64,000 nucleotides of DNA from contig CBFGTV010000002.1 of the NCBI GenBank assembly GCA_965652145.1, positions 59,129-123,128 on the forward strand, given 5' to 3'. Below the pieces are notes generated by a model. It did not search any database. It worked only from the letters and a program-made list of their open reading frames with translations, and had not been told where the DNA came from. The translations under genes were made by a program, and so were the position numbers. Within the stretch, counting starts at the first letter, position 1, and each line of letters begins with the position of its first letter. Positions 40,799-49,972 of the stretch are shown here, in pieces. This DNA comes from CBFGTV01 sp965652145 (GTDB taxonomy: Bacteria; Bacillota; Clostridia; Peptostreptococcales; Natronincolaceae).

Positions 40799-42442
40799 TT
40801 AAATGATTGATTCCTTTGAATAAATATCAGAAAACTCGACATTAATTTTTTCTACATAGCCGCAGGACTCATGCTTTTCAGATTCCGCTTCATTTTCATT
40901 ATCTTGAAGTGCAATCCCCGGCAGATAAATGGTAAAGGCCGTTCCCTGACCCAATTGGCTTACCACTTCAATTGAACCTCCATGAAGCTCCACAAGGGAT
41001 TTAACCAGTGACAGGCCGATACCGCTGCTGTGCTGATCTTTATCCAGCGAACGGTTAATCTGCTTGAAGCGTTCAAAGAGAACATTCATTTTTTCTTGAG
41101 GAATACCAACTCCTGTATCTGAAACCACCACTTTAATACGTTCATTTTCATCCATAAGCCTCACTTCAATATGGCCACCTTTGGGGGTAAACTTGACTGC
41201 GTTTGAAAGGAGGTTTAACATAATCCTTTCAATTTTATCAGGGTCGCAGGCAATAACCTTTTCCTCTACATCGGTATCAAAAATTAGTTCAATAGACTTG
41301 TTCTCAATATATTCAGCCACCGACAGGGTAATACTTTCAATCAAATAAACAATATCTTGGTTTTTCAGGTCCAGCTCTAAAAATCCAAAGTCGATTTTTG
41401 ATAAATCAATAATGTTGTTTATCAACCTCAGCAATCGATAGCAATTTTGCTTCATAATATGAATATATTTCTTAGCACTATCCTTTTGATTTATATTCAT
41501 AGGCTCTTCAATCAGCAGACAAAAAAGCTGTAGGGTCGAAAAAATCACATTAATTGGTGTTCTTAGCTCGTGAGACACGTTTGAGAAAAATTCTGTTCTC
41601 AGTTGATCCCGGCGTAAGGCTTCTTTAAGCTGCTGGGTCTTTTCATCTATTTCATGTTTAAGCGATTCTACTATTTTTTCCTCTCTTAAATCCCTAATGG
41701 TACACATCGCTGCGGCTTTGCCATTATTTTTGAAGTATTGAAGGGTAAGCCTGACAGGAATTTGTTCGCCGTTTTTAGCTAGGTGAACACTTTCAATAGA
41801 GGCATACTTATCTTTTCTTAATTTAGAACAAAGTAATTTTACTTGCTCTTGATCCAACCCCTGGTCTATATCCAAAAAGGACCGATTAAGCAGTTCCTCC
41901 TTGGTAAAGCCCAATTGCAGCTGCGCCCTGGGATTGACATCGATGATTTCATTAGGATAAAACCCTTGATCCAAATGGTATAAAAGAATCCCATCATTGG
42001 CATGAAGAAAAAGATTACGAAATTTCCGTTCACTCTCCCGAAGCCTATGATGGCTTTGAAAAAACTGCTGATAAATATAAACACCCAAAATAAAGGTGAT
42101 CATTAGGGTAACCGAGGTGATTATGGCTTTCTCCAAATTTGCAGCGGTAAAATTAAGCAGTTGGCCAGGCAATGAAAAGAAATAGAAGGAATAAACGATA
42201 GTCATGAGGGTACTGACCAAGCCTAGAATAATTCCGCCAGAAAAAAGGGCAAAGTAAATGGCAAGGGAAAAAATAGTTGCATGATGCAGCATCCCAATAC
42301 CCCTTTGGTTCAGATATTCAAATGACAGAATAACGATTACGGTCAGAATGATTCCCTTGAGCTGGCTAAGTCTTAGAAAATCCTTGGTAATAAACCACCC
42401 CAATTGGGAATTTTTTTGTAGATTACCATGGAACTGATGCAT
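40799..42442 (-). CDS. Membrane sensor histidine kinase with PAS domain
   Basis: A 547-residue kinase with about four N-terminal membrane segments (residues 25-135). A PAS domain follows (about 150-270, ESERKFRNLFLHANDGILLYH), then a HisKA dimerisation domain with the phosphorylated His in FFSNVSHELRTPIN. The HATPase domain has N-box LLSNAVKFTPKGG and G-boxes VVSDTGVGIP and SSGIGLSLVKSL. I chose ATG 42442 because TTGGGGGA lies 7-8 bases upstream; the frame stays open for 92 more codons upstream without a ribosome binding site. No response regulator gene is adjacent, so it is an orphan kinase. Confidence 0.92.
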   Translation of the reverse strand: MHQFHGNLQKNSQLGWFITKDFLRLSQLKGIILTVIVILSFEYLNQRGIGMLHHATIFSLAIYFALFSGGIILGLVSTLMTIVYSFYFFSLPGQLLNFTAANLEKAIITSVTLMITFILGVYIYQQFFQSHHRLRESERKFRNLFLHANDGILLYHLDQGFYPNEIIDVNPRAQLQLGFTKEELLNRSFLDIDQGLDQEQVKLLCSKLRKDKYASIESVHLAKNGEQIPVRLTLQYFKNNGKAAAMCTIRDLREEKIVESLKHEIDEKTQQLKEALRRDQLRTEFFSNVSHELRTPINVIFSTLQLFCLLIEEPMNINQKDSAKKYIHIMKQNCYRLLRLINNIIDLSKIDFGFLELDLKNQDIVYLIESITLSVAEYIENKSIELIFDTDVEEKVIACDPDKIERIMLNLLSNAVKFTPKGGHIEVRLMDENERIKVVVSDTGVGIPQEKMNVLFERFKQINRSLDKDQHSSGIGLSLVKSLVELHGGSIEVVSQLGQGTAFTIYLPGIALQDNENEAESEKHESCGYVEKINVEFSDIYSKESII

Positions 42443-42710
42443 GAACATTCCCCCAATCATAATAATGTTACGGACAACGAAATTAACAGTTTTACATTTT
42501 AAAAAATCATACATGTGACACAGTGTACTTCTATAAAAAGGGAAACATTCCTGCATGAAAAATTCACAATGTTTCGACTCCTTACTACGAGAAGAATTAA
42601 TATTTTTTGTCAAAACAAGTATATACCAATGAATCGACAGGTTAACTGAACATTTTAGAGTTAGTAGATATTGAATTTTAATATGAAGGAATAGATAGAT
42701 AAACATACAA

Positions 42711-42739
42711 TTGATCAATTTTTCATATTTTGATAATAG
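42711..42739 (+). promoter_or_regulatory. Possible promoter of asnB
   Basis: TTGATC (42711-42716) and TAATAG (42734-42739) with 17 bases between, about 30 bases before the asnB start. The rest of the 328-base gap between the divergent kinase gene and asnB is AT-rich and shows no other clear feature. Confidence 0.45.
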
Positions 42740-42770
42740 GAATTACCCCTCAAGTAAAGGAGATGAAAGT

Positions 42771-44612
42771 ATGTGTGGAATTGTCGGATGGGTAGATTTC
42801 AAGAACAATTTGGTAGAGCATAGAAAACTGATAGAAACAATGGCCGATTCCCTGGCCCATCGAGGACCGGATGCTTCAGGAATTTTTATGAATCAAAATG
42901 CTTTGCTGGGCCACAGACGCCTGACGGTGGTTGATCCCGAAGGGGGTGGGCAGCCAATGACAAAGGTACTGGGGGAAAAAAGCTACTCGATCGTATATAA
43001 TGGCGAGCTTTACAATACTGAAGAATTAAGAGAAAAACTATCGGCACGGGGTTATGCTTTCGAATCCTATTCCGATACCGAGGTATTGCTGACGGCCTAT
43101 ATAGAATGGGGCCCCGACTGTGTCTTAGAGCTTAATGGGATCTATGCCTTTGCAGTTTTAGATGAGGCAGAAAAAATGCTATTTTTAGCCAGAGACAGAC
43201 TGGGAGTTAAGCCACTATTCTACAGCACCCTGTCAACCGGACTAGTGTTTGCATCAGAATTAAAGGCATTGCTGGCCCATCCTCAAATTAGTCCCCAGGT
43301 TGGGGAGGAGGGGATTATGGAGATCATTGGGCTCGGTCCGGCTCGTTCCCCCGGTCAAGGTATTTTCAAAGGGATTCACGAGGTACCTCCGGCCCATTAT
43401 TTAATCCTCCGGCAGGAACAAAAAAAGCTACAAGAATATTGGCAGCTGGAAAGCAAGCCCCATGAAGACGACCTAAATTCAACCATTGAAAAGGTTCGGG
43501 AATTGCTGGTAGATGCAGTGGAAAGACAGCTGGTTTCTGATGTTCCCCTTTGTACCTTCTTGTCGGGAGGTTTAGATTCCAGCGCCATTTCAGCCATTTC
43601 GGCCAGGGCCTATAAGCGGGATACCCGGGGTCAGCTGAATACCTTTTCCATTGACTATGTGGATAATGATTTATATTTTCAGCCCAGCGAATTTCAACCC
43701 AATTCCGATAAACTATGGGTAAAAAAGATGACCCATACAATTAACTCGAAGCATCATGACATATTAATTGACACGCCTCAATTGGTGGCCGCCTTAAAGG
43801 ATGCTGTATTGGCCAACGATTTACCGGGGATGGCTGATGTGGATTCATCCCTGTTGCTTTTTTGCAAGGAAGTCAAAAAACAGGCTACTGTTGCCCTTTC
43901 GGGAGAATGTGCTGATGAAATCTTTGGCGGATACCCATGGTTCAGAAAAAAGGAAGACATAGAAGCCACAACCTTTCCCTGGTCAAAGGCAACTGCCGAA
44001 CGGGTAAACCTCTTGAGGTCTGAAATGAGGCACTTACCTGTCATTGATCATGTACAGACTCAATATCACGATACCTTGAGGGAGGTGCCGGCATTAGAGG
44101 GAGAAACCGAAGAAGTACACCGAATGAGGGAAATTTCTTATCTGAACCTAAAATGGTTTATGATTACCCTGCTAAATCGAAAAGACCGGATGAGTATGGC
44201 CAATGGTCTGGAGGTCAGAGTACCCTTTGCGGACCATAGAATTGTAGAATATGCCTGGAATATACCCATAGAAATGAAATATTGCGATAACCGGGAAAAG
44301 GGGTTATTAAGAAGGGCCTTGGAGGGCATCCTACCAAAGGAAATATTGGATAGAAAAAAGAGTCCCTATCCCAAAACCCATCATCCTGGCTATCTAAAGG
44401 CAGTTCAAAGAGAAATGAAAAAGGTATTGGCCGATAAAAATGCACCCCTTTGGAATATAATTGACAAGGGGAAAGTATGGGATATTGTCAATACTTCCGG
44501 TGCTTCCTTTGGAAAGCCATGGTATGGTCAATTGATGACAGGGCCTCAGCTGCTGGCTTATCTTTTACAGGTTAATATTTGGATGAAGGAATACGGGGTA
44601 ATACTGGTATAG
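42771..44612 (+). CDS. asnB: Asparagine synthase (glutamine-hydrolysing)
   Basis: Makes asparagine from aspartate, ATP and glutamine. The N-terminal glutaminase domain starts MCGIVGW, so Cys2 becomes the nucleophile, with HRGPDASG and RLTVVDPEGGGQPM downstream. The synthetase domain has the pyrophosphate loop FLSGGLDSS near residue 265. The 613-residue length fits the AsnB class. ATG 42771 follows taaaggag; a frame from 42711 would hide the catalytic Cys, so it is rejected. It is a single-gene unit. Confidence 0.95.
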   Translation: MCGIVGWVDFKNNLVEHRKLIETMADSLAHRGPDASGIFMNQNALLGHRRLTVVDPEGGGQPMTKVLGEKSYSIVYNGELYNTEELREKLSARGYAFESYSDTEVLLTAYIEWGPDCVLELNGIYAFAVLDEAEKMLFLARDRLGVKPLFYSTLSTGLVFASELKALLAHPQISPQVGEEGIMEIIGLGPARSPGQGIFKGIHEVPPAHYLILRQEQKKLQEYWQLESKPHEDDLNSTIEKVRELLVDAVERQLVSDVPLCTFLSGGLDSSAISAISARAYKRDTRGQLNTFSIDYVDNDLYFQPSEFQPNSDKLWVKKMTHTINSKHHDILIDTPQLVAALKDAVLANDLPGMADVDSSLLLFCKEVKKQATVALSGECADEIFGGYPWFRKKEDIEATTFPWSKATAERVNLLRSEMRHLPVIDHVQTQYHDTLREVPALEGETEEVHRMREISYLNLKWFMITLLNRKDRMSMANGLEVRVPFADHRIVEYAWNIPIEMKYCDNREKGLLRRALEGILPKEILDRKKSPYPKTHHPGYLKAVQREMKKVLADKNAPLWNIIDKGKVWDIVNTSGASFGKPWYGQLMTGPQLLAYLLQVNIWMKEYGVILV

Positions 44613-44825
44613 CTTCAAGATAAGAGAAATAAAAGGAAGCAGTTATCTATACAAGCTTAAAAAAAGCAGGTATAATAAAAGAACAAAGTCATGCCTTGAA
44701 GAATTTATAGGAAGACTTTCTTGAAATACATTGCAGAAATTATAGCTTATCTACAATTATAAGAAAATATAATTTCCTATTGTATTATAAATAGCAAAAA
44801 GAAATTATCAAATTTGAGGTGGAAG

Positions 44826-45119
44826 ATGACTGGAATAAAAGTACGAAGGATAAAACTAAAGGAAGCCAAAGAGCTGGGAATCGATTCCTGGAACCGATGG
44901 AATTGTGAGCCCGATCAATTTGATTGGGAATACCCCGAGGAAGAAACGGCCTATTTTTATGAAGGTGATGTAATCATTACAACGCCCCATGAAACCATCC
45001 AGCTTACAGGTGGAATGCTGGTAACCTTTCCCAAGGGGTTAAAGTGCCACTGGAATGTAAGAGAAAGAATAGAGAAGGTATACACCTTCCACTTCGATAT
45101 GGGGGCCATAGACAATTAG
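44826..45119 (+). CDS. Cupin-domain protein (DUF861 type)
   Basis: A 97-residue single-domain cupin. The typical stretches are FDWEYPEEETAYFYEGDVIIT and MLVTFPKGLKCHWNVRERIEK, seen in DUF861/EutQ-like cupins. The canonical His metal ligands are mostly absent, as is common in this subgroup, so it may bind a ligand without metal catalysis. ATG 44826 follows gaggtgg closely; TTG 44814 is in frame. Function unknown. It ends before the terminator at 45149-45183. Confidence 0.82.
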   Translation: MTGIKVRRIKLKEAKELGIDSWNRWNCEPDQFDWEYPEEETAYFYEGDVIITTPHETIQLTGGMLVTFPKGLKCHWNVRERIEKVYTFHFDMGAIDN

Positions 45120-45148
45120 TCAGTAAAGAATAATAATAAATTGATTGT

Positions 45149-45183
45149 CTAAAAAGCGGTGGCATGACTACATCGCTTTTTAG
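45149..45183 (+). terminator. Terminator after the cupin gene
   Basis: CTAAAAAGCG (45149-45158) and CGCTTTTTAG (45174-45183), a perfect 10-bp stem with a 15-base loop. Confidence 0.85.
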
Positions 45184-45247
45184 CTTTCTTTCAATTAGCC
45201 TAATGGTTGTATTCCTTTTTCATGGTTACCAATAATCTTGTCTAGAC

Positions 45248-46222
45248 TCAATCTAATATTCTCATTTGCTCGCCACCATATTCCACGCCCGAGGCAAGGC
45301 CCCAGTCACTCATCAAAACCTTTCCCGTATCAACTTCTGTTAATTCAAGGAAAACCCGACCTAGAAGACTTTCCTGAACCAATGGGATCATTTTCCCATT
45401 CCTTGGCCCACGGCACAAAATAAAGGAATCCTTCAAGGTTTTAGTAATAATCCGAAGTATATGGCTTTTGCTTCTTAGATAAATTTCAACATCTTCACCA
45501 TGGGGGATGATTTTCATAACGGACCTATTCATGGTAGTAAATTCATAAAAGGTCTGATTGAAAGAAAGGCCCACTAAAAACCCCCTAAAGCTGGTAAACC
45601 AAAGTGGTATGTGACCGATGGAACAGCTAAGGGCAGCATCTGAGTTGGAGAAGTGGTTTGATTGAATCCAAATCCAAGAATAGGGAAAGGCATTTCCCCA
45701 GTTCTTTTCAATATAACCCTTGCCTCCATCTAAGCAATATACCCTATCGTCGATGGTGATGTTTCCCATCAGGGTCATATCAATGGCACAAACCTGACTA
45801 TAGCATTGTAAAAAGGGTATTAAATTAAAGTAGCCCATGCTGCCTGGAGAAAGGAATTTACAGGGCCATTGCTTTAACCCGGTAAAGCTGATCATTCCCT
45901 TAATGCACTGCTCAGGTGTGTCTAATTGTAGCTTAATCCCCCTTAGAGAAAAGGAATTTTCCTTTATCTTTACCTGAAAGGGTTTTTGCTGTGGAACAAA
46001 ATCCAAGATAGGAAACCGGTGATAGGTATAACTCCCCCTAGAACCCTCCAGTATCTGTAAAAAACAGTGGGCCTCTTTGGGATCCTTATCATGGAAAATA
46101 CCTGGAATCAATGAAAGGGCTTCTGTGGCATTTTGATTCACCAGCTTGAAATACCAGCCCTCGAACTGATTCCAGGGGGTTCTTCCGTGATACAAATTTG
46201 GTTGGAGCATGGCCTTTAACAA
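45248..46222 (-). CDS. Tocopherol cyclase-like protein
   Basis: A 324-residue protein resembling the tocopherol cyclase family (PF14249). It begins LYHGRTPWNQFEGWYFKLVN, has the middle stretch GYIEKNWGNAFPYSWIWIQS characteristic of the family, and ends with two beta-rich repeats. In plants and cyanobacteria these enzymes cyclise the prenyl-quinol head group. A strict anaerobe would not be expected to make tocopherol, so the substrate here must differ. No isoprenoid or quinone genes are adjacent, and it stands alone on the minus strand. Confidence 0.85.
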   Translation of the reverse strand: MLKAMLQPNLYHGRTPWNQFEGWYFKLVNQNATEALSLIPGIFHDKDPKEAHCFLQILEGSRGSYTYHRFPILDFVPQQKPFQVKIKENSFSLRGIKLQLDTPEQCIKGMISFTGLKQWPCKFLSPGSMGYFNLIPFLQCYSQVCAIDMTLMGNITIDDRVYCLDGGKGYIEKNWGNAFPYSWIWIQSNHFSNSDAALSCSIGHIPLWFTSFRGFLVGLSFNQTFYEFTTMNRSVMKIIPHGEDVEIYLRSKSHILRIITKTLKDSFILCRGPRNGKMIPLVQESLLGRVFLELTEVDTGKVLMSDWGLASGVEYGGEQMRILD

Positions 46223-46354
46223 TAGTATTCCTCCCTGAAAAAGCTGTTTTTTTAGTATAGGCCAAGATCATAATAAATTAGTCAAATTCATAGAGAAAAG
46301 ATGAACTAATCTAATAATAAAGATATGATACCGAAGAAGAGGAGGACTGATAAA

Positions 46355-46693
46355 ATGGAACAAAATATAACTTTAAAGGAAATGCAAAAAATAGTGGATG
46401 AATACATTGGTCAATTTGAGGAGGGCTATTTTTCTCCTCTGGCCCTAATGGCCAGGTTGACTGAAGAGGCCGGAGAACTGGCTCGGGAAATAAATCATTA
46501 TTATGGAGAAAAGCCTAAGAAAAAAAGTGAACCCTATAATACTGTAGATATGGAGCTGGCAGACTGTATGTTTATTCTCATATGCTTTGCTAATTCCCTC
46601 AATATTGACCTGGAGGAGGCTTTTTTCAGTATGATGGAAAAATTCAACACACGGGATAAAGACAGGTGGACAAGAAAAGAAAAAAATAGGTAA
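46355..46693 (+). CDS. MazG-like nucleotide pyrophosphohydrolase
   Basis: A 112-residue all-alpha NTP pyrophosphatase of the MazG/YpjD type. The metal-binding helices are visible as LTEEAGELAREI (EExxE-like) and DMELADCMFILICFAN (ExxD). It probably hydrolyses non-canonical or excess nucleoside triphosphates to monophosphates. ATG 46355 follows aagaggaggactg; the in-frame ATG at 46325 has no such site. It lies 94 bases before the diguanylate cyclase gene. Confidence 0.88.
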   Translation: MEQNITLKEMQKIVDEYIGQFEEGYFSPLALMARLTEEAGELAREINHYYGEKPKKKSEPYNTVDMELADCMFILICFANSLNIDLEEAFFSMMEKFNTRDKDRWTRKEKNR

Positions 46694-46787
46694 AGGGAAT
46701 TATATACTTATGTAGAATTGTAGAAATGTAACAATAGTAAATAAAAACATATTTGAATGACATCAATCATTACAAATGGGGTGTAAA

Positions 46788-48023
46788 ATGAAAAAGAGAT
46801 TATTAATTTGTGTTACAGTGTTGCTCTTCTTTTCTGCAGTAATTGTATTATTAGGTACCTATGGTCTATTCAGCTACCACACCCAGCGGTTTATTATTGC
46901 GGAAATGGCCCTTGTCATGATTACATTCACCGTACTGATTATTACAATTAATCTTTTTATTTCAAAGTATCTTTCCAAGCGCAATAAAAATTATGAAATG
47001 AATAAAAAAATTCTGGAGAGTATCATTGAAATCAGTGATTCAATACTGACGGTCAAAAAAATTGAAGAGCTGTTTCAATTAATATTGAAAAGGGTCGTAC
47101 AAATTATCGATGATGCAGAGATGGGCAGCTTAATGATTTTAAAGGATAATCATTTAGAATTTAAAGCAGTGGTGGGCTTTGACTATGAAAAAATTAAGTC
47201 GATAAAACTAAACCTGGAAGATACCTTTCTTTATCGCATGGGTAAGGGAAAGATACAGCATGCCTGTATCATTAGAGGAATAGAAAAATTTAATAAAGAA
47301 GTCTTCAATGAAAAGCTGTATCAATCCTTTAATGAATCGAATTTTTTTATAACCAAGTCAGCAGTCAGCGCTCCAATACTGATTAATGGGGTACTTTATG
47401 GCATGATTAATGTTGACAGTACCCGAAAAGATGCCTTTGTAGAGGCGGATCTTTTGTTGATGGAATACTTTGCATCCCAGGTGGGAACAGTCATCAGAAA
47501 CCATCAATTGGTAGATAAGCTCATGTATTTGTCGCAATATGATAAACTGACCGGGGTCTATAATCGAAGCTACTTTGAAGAATTACTAAATCATAGATTA
47601 GCAGCAATACAAAAAGAATGTGGTACCTTTACGATAGCTATATTTGACCTCAATAATTTAAAGGTTGCCAACGATACCTATGGACATCAGATAGGAGATG
47701 TACTCATCAAAAATTTTGCAGATACCCTAAAGCGACACATGGATGAAGGGGATTTATTTGCCAGATACGGAGGAGATGAATTTATCGCCGTATATTTTAA
47801 TCAAAGCAAGGCACAGGTTAACGAAAAGATCAATCAGCTCATAAAAGGCTTCCGAAAAGAACCCCTGAGGATCGGGAAAGAGACACTTCATATTGAATTT
47901 AGTTTTGGTACAGCCCTCTATCCGCAAGACTCCAGGGATATAGACAAGATCATTTCAATAGCAGATAATACCATGTACTGCCATAAACAACAGACAAAAG
48001 GCCTTGATAAATGTCAAATTTAA
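46788..48023 (+). CDS. Diguanylate cyclase with GAF domain
   Basis: A 411-residue membrane protein. Two N-terminal membrane segments (about residues 4-26 and 33-57) are followed by a GAF sensor domain (about 85-240) and a GGDEF domain (about 245-405). The catalytic motif is intact as ARYGGDEF, so it should make c-di-GMP from two GTP. The inhibitory RxxD site five residues upstream appears absent (DEGD instead), suggesting no product inhibition. The GEMM riboswitch at 25638-25724 shows that the cell also reads c-di-GMP. ATG 46788 follows tggggtg; ATG 46776 is in frame. Confidence 0.92.
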   Translation: MKKRLLICVTVLLFFSAVIVLLGTYGLFSYHTQRFIIAEMALVMITFTVLIITINLFISKYLSKRNKNYEMNKKILESIIEISDSILTVKKIEELFQLILKRVVQIIDDAEMGSLMILKDNHLEFKAVVGFDYEKIKSIKLNLEDTFLYRMGKGKIQHACIIRGIEKFNKEVFNEKLYQSFNESNFFITKSAVSAPILINGVLYGMINVDSTRKDAFVEADLLLMEYFASQVGTVIRNHQLVDKLMYLSQYDKLTGVYNRSYFEELLNHRLAAIQKECGTFTIAIFDLNNLKVANDTYGHQIGDVLIKNFADTLKRHMDEGDLFARYGGDEFIAVYFNQSKAQVNEKINQLIKGFRKEPLRIGKETLHIEFSFGTALYPQDSRDIDKIISIADNTMYCHKQQTKGLDKCQI

Positions 48024-48058
48024 AAACCCAGCCATAGAAACTTTGCCAGGCTGGGTTT
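48024..48058. terminator. Bidirectional terminator
   Basis: AAACCCAGCC (48024-48033) and GGCTGGGTTT (48049-48058) form a perfect 10-bp stem between the convergent cyclase and uppP genes. Confidence 0.88.
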
Positions 48059-48082
48059 AATATCTGAACTAAGATGCAATTG

Positions 48083-48913
48083 TCAGCCAACTAGTGTTAC
48101 AATGACAATGATGATTCCTACTATCCAGGTATAATACGAGAAATAATAAAGCTTCTCTTTCTTGATAAAATTGATGAGGGTTTTGATAGCCAACAGACCT
48201 GCCAGGAAAGCCGACAGAACTCCGGCTAAAATAATACCAAGGGAAAAGTCTCCCAGACCAACCTCCAATACATCCTTTACTTCGAAAACAGTGGCCCCTA
48301 AAATCGCTGGTATAGAAATTAAAAAGGAGAATTTAGTCGCCAGCTCCTTATTAAAACCTAACAGCAGCGAACCAACAATAGTTGAACCGGAACGGGAAAT
48401 ACCAGGGGTTATGGCCAAGCCTTGGAAGGTTCCCACCAGGGCGGCATCGGTCCACTTCATTTGGTTCACATTTTTCTGACCTTTATGTATTTTTTCAGCC
48501 ATCCATAATAGCGTACCTGTAACCATCAATGCCAGCCCCACAATCAGCTGAGAGGTAAAAAGGCCGGCGATCAGGTCTTTAAAGATAACCCCCATTAAGC
48601 CAGTAGGGATCGTAGCCACAATAATAAATAGACCAAGCTTTCTGTATTGATTTTGAAGTTTTATCCCTTTACCTGTGATAAATTCCTTAAGCATTTTAAG
48701 AAACTCAACAATAATATTGACGATATCCTGACTATAGACAAAAAGCACCGAAATTAGGGTACCGAAATGCAGCATAACCGAAAAAAATAGTATTCTGTCC
48801 TCAGGAACCTTAAGAAGGCTTTGGGTGATGGCCAGATGACCTGAGCTGCTGACTGGCAAAAATTCTGTTAATCCCTGTACAATCCCTAAAATTATTGCCT
48901 TAATAATATTCAC
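48083..48913 (-). CDS. uppP: Undecaprenyl-diphosphatase UppP (BacA)
   Basis: Recycles the undecaprenyl lipid carrier of cell-wall synthesis by removing one phosphate; also gives bacitracin tolerance. The 276-residue membrane protein has both family motifs: GIVQGLTEFLPVSSSGHL near the N terminus and GLAITPGISRSGSTI in the second half. GTG 48913 follows a perfect aggaggtg site; a longer frame from 48943 has none. It stands alone on the minus strand. Confidence 0.96.
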   Translation of the reverse strand: MNIIKAIILGIVQGLTEFLPVSSSGHLAITQSLLKVPEDRILFFSVMLHFGTLISVLFVYSQDIVNIIVEFLKMLKEFITGKGIKLQNQYRKLGLFIIVATIPTGLMGVIFKDLIAGLFTSQLIVGLALMVTGTLLWMAEKIHKGQKNVNQMKWTDAALVGTFQGLAITPGISRSGSTIVGSLLLGFNKELATKFSFLISIPAILGATVFEVKDVLEVGLGDFSLGIILAGVLSAFLAGLLAIKTLINFIKKEKLYYFSYYTWIVGIIIVIVTLVG

Positions 48914-49036
48914 TGAAACACCTCCTGAAAAAAGTATATTCACTAATGTCGATTATAACACATATCATATAAAATAGTATTAACAAAAATTAAATAATAT
49001 TAAATCAGTATAGTGTATTATAAGGGGGAGGCAAAC

Positions 49037-49972
49037 ATGAACCTTCCAAAGAAAATCAACATGGGTGATCAACTGGGGATTACGGCTCCCGCCAGCCCAT
49101 TGGAGGAATCCCTGGTCTTGAAGGCAAAGGAGCAGCTGGAAGCCTGGGGATTTAAAGTTAAGCTGGGAATCACATGCTTTGAAAATTACGGTTATCTTTC
49201 AGGTTCAGACCAAATAAGGGCCCAGGAACTGAATGATTTTTTTTATGATTCCAATATTAAGGGTATAATTGCCCTGCGGGGTGGGTACGGTACCCTTAGA
49301 ATATTGGATAAGCTCAACTATGATATCATTAAGAGGAATCCAAAGCCATTCGTAGGCTTTAGCGATATAACTGCGCTACATATCGCTTTTAATCAACGAT
49401 GTCAATTGGTTACCTTCCATGGCCCTATGGCTGTACAGATAGCCCAGGGATTGGACCCCCTTTCAAAAACCTGCCTGCTTCGATCCTTGGGGTTTACGGG
49501 GGCCCCGGCTTTTGAAAAATTAGAGCCTTTAGAAAATGTAAATTTCATTATTCCCGGTACCGCCGAAGGCCCTATTGTTGGTGGAAATCTTTCATTGGTG
49601 GCGGCTACCCTAGGAACTCCCTATGAAATCGATACAAAAAATAAGCTACTTTTTCTAGAGGAGGTAGGGGAGGCACCCTATCGAATTGATCGGTTGTTGA
49701 CCCAGCTGGGCCTGGCAGGGAAGCTTTCAGATGCAGCAGGATTTATTTTAGGTGATTTTAATCAGGAGCAAGCCACTGAGCCTTGGCCGATTTTCTACGA
49801 AAGACTTAAGCCCTATTGCAAACCTGTTATATGGGGAATCAGGGCAGGGCATTGTACGCCTAATATTACCATTCCCCTGGGGATTAGGGCCAGAATTTCA
49901 TCTTGCGATCAATCATTAAAATTCTTAGAGGGGGCAGTTTTACATGATACTACAACAGATTATAAAGGATGA
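49037..49972 (+). CDS. LD-carboxypeptidase (peptidase S66)
   Basis: A 311-residue serine peptidase of family S66, which trims the terminal D-Ala from murein tetrapeptides or cleaves related L-D bonds (also MccF-like immunity). The nucleophile Ser lies in FVGFSDITALH near residue 105, the Glu in LFLEEVGEAPYRIDR and the His in IRAGHCTPNITIPLG. ATG 49037 follows agggggaggc. Its end overlaps the M20 gene by 29 bases, so the two are co-translated and may act in the same cell-wall peptide recycling route. Confidence 0.93.
   Translation: MNLPKKINMGDQLGITAPASPLEESLVLKAKEQLEAWGFKVKLGITCFENYGYLSGSDQIRAQELNDFFYDSNIKGIIALRGGYGTLRILDKLNYDIIKRNPKPFVGFSDITALHIAFNQRCQLVTFHGPMAVQIAQGLDPLSKTCLLRSLGFTGAPAFEKLEPLENVNFIIPGTAEGPIVGGNLSLVAATLGTPYEIDTKNKLLFLEEVGEAPYRIDRLLTQLGLAGKLSDAAGFILGDFNQEQATEPWPIFYERLKPYCKPVIWGIRAGHCTPNITIPLGIRARISSCDQSLKFLEGAVLHDTTTDYKG

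Noticed and set aside
42443..42718. 92-codon N-terminal extension of the histidine kinase
   Set aside because: Open by chance in AT-rich DNA; no ribosome binding site, whereas TTGGGGGA precedes the internal ATG at 42442.
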